Part shown: positions 24,870 through 28,958 of the stretch, one piece after another
Layout of the letters: every line of letters starts with the position of its first letter
Position numbering within the stretch: the first letter of the stretch is position 1
Assembly: GCA_900538885.1 (NCBI GenBank)
Contig: UQAI01000017.1
Span: 1-28,958 of the forward strand
Length of the DNA: 28,958 nt
Origin: an uncultured Mollicutes bacterium
GTDB taxonomy: Bacteria; Bacillota_I; Bacilli_A; ML615J-28; CAG-313
Direction of reading: 5' to 3'
The notes under the pieces: generated by a model
Told to the model about the DNA's origin: nothing
What the model saw: the letters and a program-made list of their open reading frames with translations, nothing else
Databases searched by the model: none
Translations under genes and position numbers: made by a program

Positions 24870-24876
24870 GTTAAAT

Positions 24877-24942
24877 GTTCCCCAATGTATATTGACTATT
24901 GGGGAACAATATGATACAATTATAAAGGAAAATGTTCCCCAA
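24877..24942 (+). promoter_or_regulatory. Fic promoter with palindromic operator and third half-site
   Basis: The promoter is TTGACT (24892-24897), a 17-bp spacer and TACAAT (24915-24920). A perfect 10-bp inverted repeat, GTTCCCCAAT (24877-24886) and ATTGGGGAAC (24898-24907), flanks the -35. A third half-site, GTTCCCCAA (24934-24942), runs into the AAGGAGG ribosome site. A repressor bound here would block both polymerase and translation start. Confidence 0.85.
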
Positions 24943-24954
24943 GGAGGAGATGTA

Positions 24955-25899
24955 ATGGCAGTACAATATAGTGAAATACAAGAATTGCTTAGGAGTCGTG
25001 CTGATCTTCATGCAAGATTGAACTTAATGCCCTATGATGGTACACCCGAAATCAAGGAACGCGGTGACGGAAAATACCTTTATATTAGAAAACGTGTCGC
25101 CGGTAAGCAGACTTCTACGTATGTAGGTGCATATACCGAAGAACTGTATAATTTACTTCTTCGAAATGCCAGAGAAGTTCGTGAAATTAGAAAAACACTT
25201 CGCAATATCGAGAAACAACTTGCTATAGCTGGATATTCTGAAGATGAACTTTCCGCGGATGTTATTAAAAACATTGCATTTGCACGTGCTAATATGAAAA
25301 TGAATATCTATAATCAGGCTGTTTTGGAAGGCGTTGCAACGTCCTTTCCACAGACGGAAGAAATCATAGAGAATGGAAAAGTATCAGGCATAACAGCCAC
25401 CGATGTACAAAAGATTTTGAACTTAAAACACGCGTGGGAGTTTATTTTAGATCGAGATGTAGTTGCTAGCCGTTCTGACTATTATATGCTAAGCCATATT
25501 GCAAGACTTGTCAATGAAGGATTTTTTGCTGAAGGTGGTCGCATTCGTGGAGTTCCTGTTACCATAGGTGGTTCATCTTATGTTCCACCTTTGCCGAATG
25601 AGTTGGATGTAAAAGACAGAATTCGAGAAATTGTTGAGGAAAACGATGAACCTATCAACATTGCTATCAAGTTGTGTCTTTACTGTATGAAGGCTCAGAT
25701 ATTCTTGGATGGTAATAAACGTGCCGCTATTATTTTTGCAAACCATTATCTTATTTCGCACGGCGGAGGTTTCTTGGTGATTCCTGAAAAGGAAGTGCCG
25801 ATGTTTAAGAAATTGCTTGTAAAATACTATGAATGTGAAGATATATCTGTTATTGCGACATTTATGAAGGAATGTTGTTGGAAAACAATAGAATCTTAA
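24955..25899 (+). CDS. Fic/Doc-family protein with Gln in place of the catalytic His
   Basis: The product is 314 aa from ATG 24955 behind AAGGAGGAG; an in-frame ATG at 24868 lies upstream of the promoter. An N-terminal basic region (residues 36-60; GKYLYIRKRVAGKQTSTYVG) and a helical linker are followed by the Fic core. The core motif reads QIFLDGNKRAA (248-258) instead of HxFxDGN(K/G)R: phosphate-binding DGNKR is intact, but the usual catalytic His is Gln248. A segment VLEGVATS (123-130) resembles the inhibitory S/TxxxEG helix without its Ser/Thr. Fic enzymes transfer AMP or other phosphate groups onto proteins. With Gln, activity is uncertain. GC content is visibly higher than in neighbours (25 of 60 at 25081-25140 against 12 of 60 at 24421-24480). 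Direct repeats and a dedicated operator point to horizontal acquisition. Confidence 0.88.
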   Translation: MAVQYSEIQELLRSRADLHARLNLMPYDGTPEIKERGDGKYLYIRKRVAGKQTSTYVGAYTEELYNLLLRNAREVREIRKTLRNIEKQLAIAGYSEDELSADVIKNIAFARANMKMNIYNQAVLEGVATSFPQTEEIIENGKVSGITATDVQKILNLKHAWEFILDRDVVASRSDYYMLSHIARLVNEGFFAEGGRIRGVPVTIGGSSYVPPLPNELDVKDRIREIVEENDEPINIAIKLCLYCMKAQIFLDGNKRAAIIFANHYLISHGGGFLVIPEKEVPMFKKLLVKYYECEDISVIATFMKECCWKTIES

Positions 25900-25929
25900 A
25901 TAACATTTTATGAAAAAAACTAAATAACA

Positions 25930-25964
25930 AAAAGTATTTGCCAAATGGTAAGTGCTTTTTATTT
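25930..25964 (+). terminator. Intrinsic terminator after the Fic gene
   Basis: A 13-bp stem with three G-U pairs (25930-25942 with 25947-25959) and an AAAT loop is followed by T's. Beyond it, up to the right direct repeat, are AT-rich bases with the short palindrome CACCATGGTG near 25977. Confidence 0.75.
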
Positions 25965-26016
25965 ATATGGAAATTTCACCATGGTGGATAATTAATATAT
26001 ATAAAAGTTATAAATG

Positions 26017-26042
26017 TCAAGAAAACTAAACATCATATTTAT
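26017..26042. repeat. 26-bp direct repeat, right copy
   Basis: Identical to 24844-24869. It ends on the first base of the TTGACA -35 of the next transcript, so the element appears inserted between the DUF1963-like gene and that promoter. Confidence 0.9.
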
Positions 26043-26070
26043 TGACAATAAAAATAAAAAATGATATTAT
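26042..26070 (+). promoter_or_regulatory. Promoter of the leader peptide-ABC ATPase transcript
   Basis: Consensus TTGACA (26042-26047), 17-bp spacer, TATTAT (26065-26070). Confidence 0.8.
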
Positions 26071-26108
26071 AGAGATGCAACCACAAATAAAGAAAGAAGG
26101 TGATTTTT

Positions 26109-26192
26109 ATGAATAAAGGAGTTTTATCTAGTGTATTTCATAGAAACTATTGTTCATTAATTTCACCTAAAAAGTTACTTTGTAATTTTTAG
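26109..26192 (+). CDS. 27-aa leader peptide
   Basis: ATG 26109 follows GAAGGTGAT at ideal spacing and encodes MNKGVLSSVFHRNYCSLISP plus seven residues, ending in TAG. It lies between a strong promoter and an intrinsic terminator in front of the ABC ATPase, the arrangement of leader peptides in translation-dependent attenuators such as those of erm and ABC-F genes. Bases inside its fourth to sixth codons can pair with the terminator's left arm. The peptide is probably regulatory in cis and has no other function I can see. Confidence 0.7.
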   Translation: MNKGVLSSVFHRNYCSLISPKKLLCNF

Positions 26193-26240
26193 TTTTCTAT
26201 AATATATTAGTTCTAAAACTCCGATATTAGGAGTTTTTTT
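26118..26240 (+). promoter_or_regulatory. Transcription attenuator upstream of the ABC ATPase
   Basis: The terminator is AAAACTCC (26215-26222), loop GATATTA, GGAGTTTT (26230-26237) and a T-run. Its left arm (TAAAACTCC, 26214-26222) is also perfectly complementary to GGAGTTTTA (26118-26126) in the leader ORF. AGTTTT (26191-26196), just past the leader stop, can also pair with AAAACT (26215-26220). Ribosome position on the leader would therefore choose between antiterminator and terminator. Confidence 0.7.
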
Positions 26241-26274
26241 CTTATACCAAAAAATAAATAAAAAGGAGACAAAA

Positions 26275-27996
26275 ATGGAATTATTTAGAAAACTATTAAT
26301 GAGTATGAATGCTCAAAACAAGGTAAGATTAACTGATCTTTATGAAGACCGACTAACAAAAGAAAAAGATGAAAATAGAAGAAGATTATTTGCTTATAAA
26401 AATCTTCAATTCTGTTTTTCAGGATCAAATTATAAATATCCAGAGATTATGTATTTTCATATTGGTATTCCTCAAGAATTAATATATGATAATTGTAATC
26501 AAGAAACAATATTACCATTACAACATTATCTACTTAAATATTTAGGTAGACTCATAAATGATTATAACCATGAACATAGGAATAACAACAAAAGTGATAG
26601 AGAAAGACCATATGTTGAAGCGCAAGTGCCTAGCGAAGTTATAATCAAAAGAAATGGTATATCTTATAATAATACAAAAAACATGTTTGTTCTAAACATA
26701 TATTTTAGATTTCCGTTAATTAATAATTATGCGATTATATCTAAAAGTGCCTTTAATTTTATAAAAGATTTGCTTACTGTAGTTAATGATGAATGTATTA
26801 TTTTTAATAAAAAATATGATATAAAGAAAGCTCTAGATATATATAATAAAGAACAACAAATAAGAAACTATCTAGATAAATTTGGATATATTTCCTTTAT
26901 CGGTGATGGTAGTATTCTCCCTAGGGAAAAAGGCACCATAAACCCTAATTTAACAGCTATTCCATTTAAGGCACCAAAAGAAGATAAAGTTAAGATTACA
27001 TTTAGTGATGGTACAACTATCAAAGGAATGGCTATTAAAAAAGGAATTAATATTATAACAGGTGGCGGATATTCCGGTAAAACAACCCTTTTAGAAACTA
27101 TTCAAAATGGAGTGTATGATCACGAAATTGGTGATGGTAGAGAGTTTTGTATAACTGATACAAAAATCACAAGAGTTTCTGCTGAAAATTCAAGATATAT
27201 ATCAAACGTAAACCTTGAAGTTTTTTTCAAACATATAGGAACAAGTAGAAGTGTTAAACATTTTTCAACAGATAGTGCTAGCGGTAGTGTTTCTCAAGCA
27301 ACAAATATTATTGAAGCAATAAACGCAAATTGTAAAGTTCTTTTAATTGATGAAGATGACAGTGCTACTAACTTTATGATTAGAGATGACAATATGAGAA
27401 AGATAATTAAGAATGAACCAATTATTCCGTTTACAGACCGAATAGTTGATATCTATCAAAAACTAGGAATATCTATAATCTTGGTTATTGGCGGGTCAAG
27501 TGAATATATTAAATATTCTAATAACGTTTATTTAATGGATAAATTTAAAATTAAAAATATTACTAAACAATGTGATGAACTAATTTTCAAAAATAATGCC
27601 GGAAAAGAACAAACATTAAAAATTAAACATAGTAGAAAAATGATTAAAAATACTAATTCACCAATTCTTTATTTTGAAGTAAATAAGAATGAAAATAACA
27701 AAACAGTTATCATAGGTGAGTATAAAGCCGATATAACGAATCTTGTCACATTAATTTCCGATAATCAAATAAATTATCTTGCATATGTTTTAAAAAAGAT
27801 ATTACAAAAAAATGAATGTTATGATAAAAATATATATCAAATGATACCAAAATATTATGATAAAATACGGTATGATGCCCTAAATGAGACTATCATAGAA
27901 GCAACTCAAATTACTAGTATATGGTTTGAAGAAATAAGAATATATGATTTGTTGTTTACCATAAATAGGTTGAGAGGACTAACGTTTAAAGATTAA
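26275..27996 (+). CDS. Predicted ABC-class ATPase (PF09818 type)
   Basis: The product is 573 aa, near the family length. Walker A is GGGYSGKTT (263-271), followed by the family motif GVYDHEIGDGREF. The signature-like FSTDSASGSVSQATNIIEA contains Ser336-Gly337-Ser338. Walker B is KVLLIDEDDSATNFMIRD with Asp359 and Glu360. A final GGSSEYIKYSNNVYLMD strand completes the core. There are no transmembrane segments, so it is a soluble ATPase and not an importer or exporter subunit. Its biochemical role is unknown in the family. AAGGAG precedes the ATG. Expression seems controlled by a leader-peptide attenuator, which hints at a link to translation status. Confidence 0.9.
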   Translation: MELFRKLLMSMNAQNKVRLTDLYEDRLTKEKDENRRRLFAYKNLQFCFSGSNYKYPEIMYFHIGIPQELIYDNCNQETILPLQHYLLKYLGRLINDYNHEHRNNNKSDRERPYVEAQVPSEVIIKRNGISYNNTKNMFVLNIYFRFPLINNYAIISKSAFNFIKDLLTVVNDECIIFNKKYDIKKALDIYNKEQQIRNYLDKFGYISFIGDGSILPREKGTINPNLTAIPFKAPKEDKVKITFSDGTTIKGMAIKKGINIITGGGYSGKTTLLETIQNGVYDHEIGDGREFCITDTKITRVSAENSRYISNVNLEVFFKHIGTSRSVKHFSTDSASGSVSQATNIIEAINANCKVLLIDEDDSATNFMIRDDNMRKIIKNEPIIPFTDRIVDIYQKLGISIILVIGGSSEYIKYSNNVYLMDKFKIKNITKQCDELIFKNNAGKEQTLKIKHSRKMIKNTNSPILYFEVNKNENNKTVIIGEYKADITNLVTLISDNQINYLAYVLKKILQKNECYDKNIYQMIPKYYDKIRYDALNETIIEATQITSIWFEEIRIYDLLFTINRLRGLTFKD

Positions 27997-28025
27997 TTCA
28001 AAAAAACATTAAACAACGTATTATT

Positions 28026-28058
28026 AAACTTGTATTAGATATTTAATAAAACAAGTTT
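28026..28058 (+). terminator. Possible weak terminator after the ABC ATPase
   Basis: An 8-bp inverted repeat, AAACTTGT (28026-28033) and ACAAGTTT (28051-28058), lies 30 bases after the stop, with a long loop and a poor T tract. The stretch 28059-28194 shows nothing else apart from a 23-base near-repeat of 25986-26008 at 28173-28195. Confidence 0.4.
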
Positions 28059-28194
28059 TAACTTTGTGAATGAAATAATACATAATGCCTAGAGGTTAAG
28101 TTTTTAGTAGATAAAATAATGAAAAATAATCCATGTTGTTATTGTACGCATAGATGTATGAAGGATAACTAATATATATAAAAGTACTTAATGA

Positions 28195-28223
28195 TTGCTA
28201 TTTAATTAATTCTATGATATACT
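28195..28223 (+). promoter_or_regulatory. Promoter of the lipoprotein leader transcript
   Basis: TTGCTA (28195-28200), 17-bp spacer, TATACT (28218-28223) with extended TG. Confidence 0.7.
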
Positions 28224-28246
28224 ACTAATGCGGTAGATTTACCACA

Positions 28247-28335
28247 CCCTTGATAGTTTTCAATTAAATTACCTAAGGGATGAAAATAATTATGAAATAT
28301 ACTCTCTTTAGGTAGAAAACTAAAGGGAGTTTTTT
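28247..28335 (+). promoter_or_regulatory. Three-way attenuator/riboswitch-like leader
   Basis: The terminator is CTCTCTTTAG (28302-28311) with CTAAAGGGAG (28320-28329), one G-U pair, then six T's. An antiterminator pairs TACCTAAGGG (28270-28279) with 28305-28314 over ten pairs, two of them G-U. A third helix, CCCTT (28247-28251) with AAGGG (28275-28279), would sequester the antiterminator. These mutually exclusive helices are the standard layout of attenuators and riboswitches. Confidence 0.75.
28280..28315 (+). CDS. 11-codon leader ORF inside the attenuator
   Basis: ATG 28280 reads MKIIMKYTLFR and stops at TAG 28313, inside the right side of the antiterminator and just past the terminator's left arm. 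A second ATG at codon 5 (28292) has AAGGG 12 bases upstream. A ribosome on this ORF would cover the terminator's left arm and allow readthrough. The ribosome site for the first ATG is too close, so translation is unproven. Confidence 0.45.
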   Translation: MKIIMKYTLFR

Positions 28336-28366
28336 GTATATAATATTAGAAAAAAGGAGGTATCAT

Positions 28367-28927
28367 ATGATTTGCAAAATTCGAAAAATATTTTTAGTAT
28401 TTGGAGTGATTATCTTTATTTCTTGTTTTAATGGATGTGTTGTAGGCGGTGGAAATGATTGTGTATCATCACATCTACATATGGATATTTTTTATAATAA
28501 AGTAAATGATAGAATTGTTGATAATAAAGTTGCAATAGGTATGGGAAATAGTATTTATGATCCAGATGGTAATGCGGTGGCTGTTCTTGATGATTACTAC
28601 CAAGGATTTATAAACATATGTATAAGCGTTTTTGGTGATAATGATAATACTGCTATAGATAAAATTGAAATTCAAAATAGTGAATTCTTTAGTCTTGAAT
28701 ATTCTTTAAAATCTAAATATAGAGAAAGTATAGATGATTATAGAAAAACATGGGAATTTAATATAACTGACTACGATATAAAAGAATATATTAAATTTGC
28801 AATATCATATGATTGGAAGACTGGTCAATCAATCATGCACATTTCAAAAATACTTAGTATATATGGAGAATTCATTGATGATGAGTTTATTGTAAAAGAT
28901 ATCCTTGATATAAAATATACCAGGTAG
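28367..28927 (+). CDS. Lipoprotein of unknown function
   Basis: The product is 186 aa from ATG 28367 behind AGGAGG; an in-frame ATG at 28334 lies in the terminator T-run region. The signal peptide (about residues 1-22) has the lipobox FNGC followed by VVGGGND. The mature part is hydrophilic and acidic with alternating beta-type segments (AVAVLDDYYQGFINICISVF, KIEIQNSEFFSLEYSL). I recognise no family. Expression lies behind the attenuator at 28247-28335. No gene follows within the last 31 bases. Confidence 0.8.
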   Translation: MICKIRKIFLVFGVIIFISCFNGCVVGGGNDCVSSHLHMDIFYNKVNDRIVDNKVAIGMGNSIYDPDGNAVAVLDDYYQGFINICISVFGDNDNTAIDKIEIQNSEFFSLEYSLKSKYRESIDDYRKTWEFNITDYDIKEYIKFAISYDWKTGQSIMHISKILSIYGEFIDDEFIVKDILDIKYTR

Positions 28928-28958
28928 TTAATTAAATTTAATATAAAAATAATGATAA

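Noticed and set aside
24868..24954. ATG 24868 as start of the Fic gene
   Set aside because: It lies upstream of the promoter and operator. ATG 24955 has AAGGAGGAG.
24332..25899. DUF1963-like protein and Fic as a toxin-antitoxin pair
   Set aside because: They have separate expression signals, differ in base composition, and the direct repeats show the Fic unit was inserted later.
25573..25944. 123-aa minus-strand ORF opposite the Fic gene, considered as an antitoxin
   Set aside because: It is fully antisense to Fic, has Cys/Phe/Tyr-rich shadow composition and no ribosome site or promoter.
26199..26204. TATAAT inside the ABC ATPase leader as a second promoter
   Set aside because: No acceptable -35 lies 16-18 bp upstream, and any transcript would start just before the terminator.

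Overview
The window comes from a very AT-rich, low-GC Gram-positive chromosome. The gene set is that of the Bacilli/Mollicutes border (RF39-, Izemoplasma- or Haloplasma-like lineages): RNase J, CvfB, a UPF0223 protein, YlbD/YlbE homologues, a YjcZ-type small membrane protein, RimM-TrmD, and lipoproteins with Firmicute-type lipoboxes. UGA is used as a stop (for example at the ends of the YlbD-like and ArsR genes), so this is not a UGA=Trp mycoplasma. Promoters are plain sigma-A type, often with an extended -10 (TGGTATAAT). This placement is inferred from gene content only.

Layout. 228-4926: a co-directional cluster made of an SPFH/YdjI-like protein broken by one in-frame UAG, a four-helix membrane protein, and a large zinc ribbon-TIR-transmembrane-DUF6273 protein. 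4964-9084: housekeeping genes (RNase J, Cof-type HAD phosphatase, peptide deformylase, UPF0223) with a YjcZ-like small protein and a coiled-coil protein. 9115-9820: tandem palindromic repeats, then ylbD-ylbE. 9859-22368: the conserved rpsP-khpA-rimM-trmD-rplS block, opened up at two places. A DUF3737 beta-helix protein, a small orphan ORF and an arsR-cadA pair sit between khpA and rimM. A rhodanese-like lipoprotein, a large M6 metalloprotease lipoprotein, a gene graveyard and cvfB sit between trmD and rplS. 22396-24310: a membrane-anchored InlB-repeat/DUF6273 surface protein. 24332-26042: a DUF1963-like gene whose 3' end is duplicated as a 26-bp direct repeat bracketing a more GC-rich Fic gene with its own operator. 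26042-27996: a leader peptide and attenuator followed by an ABC-class ATPase (PF09818 type). 28195-28927: a second attenuator with a tiny leader ORF in front of a lipoprotein.

How the parts fit. The housekeeping genes cover ribosome and tRNA maturation, mRNA turnover and N-terminal protein processing. The accessory genes face the cell surface or resemble defence and toxin modules. The most notable points are the TIR protein, whose predicted topology puts a TIR domain in the cytosol and a DUF6273 domain outside; a short 51% GC patch with NNC-biased codons at the end of that domain, which looks like a diversified segment; the Fic cassette between direct repeats; and two translation-linked attenuators. 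No tRNA, rRNA, CRISPR array, transposase, integrase or reverse transcriptase was recognised.
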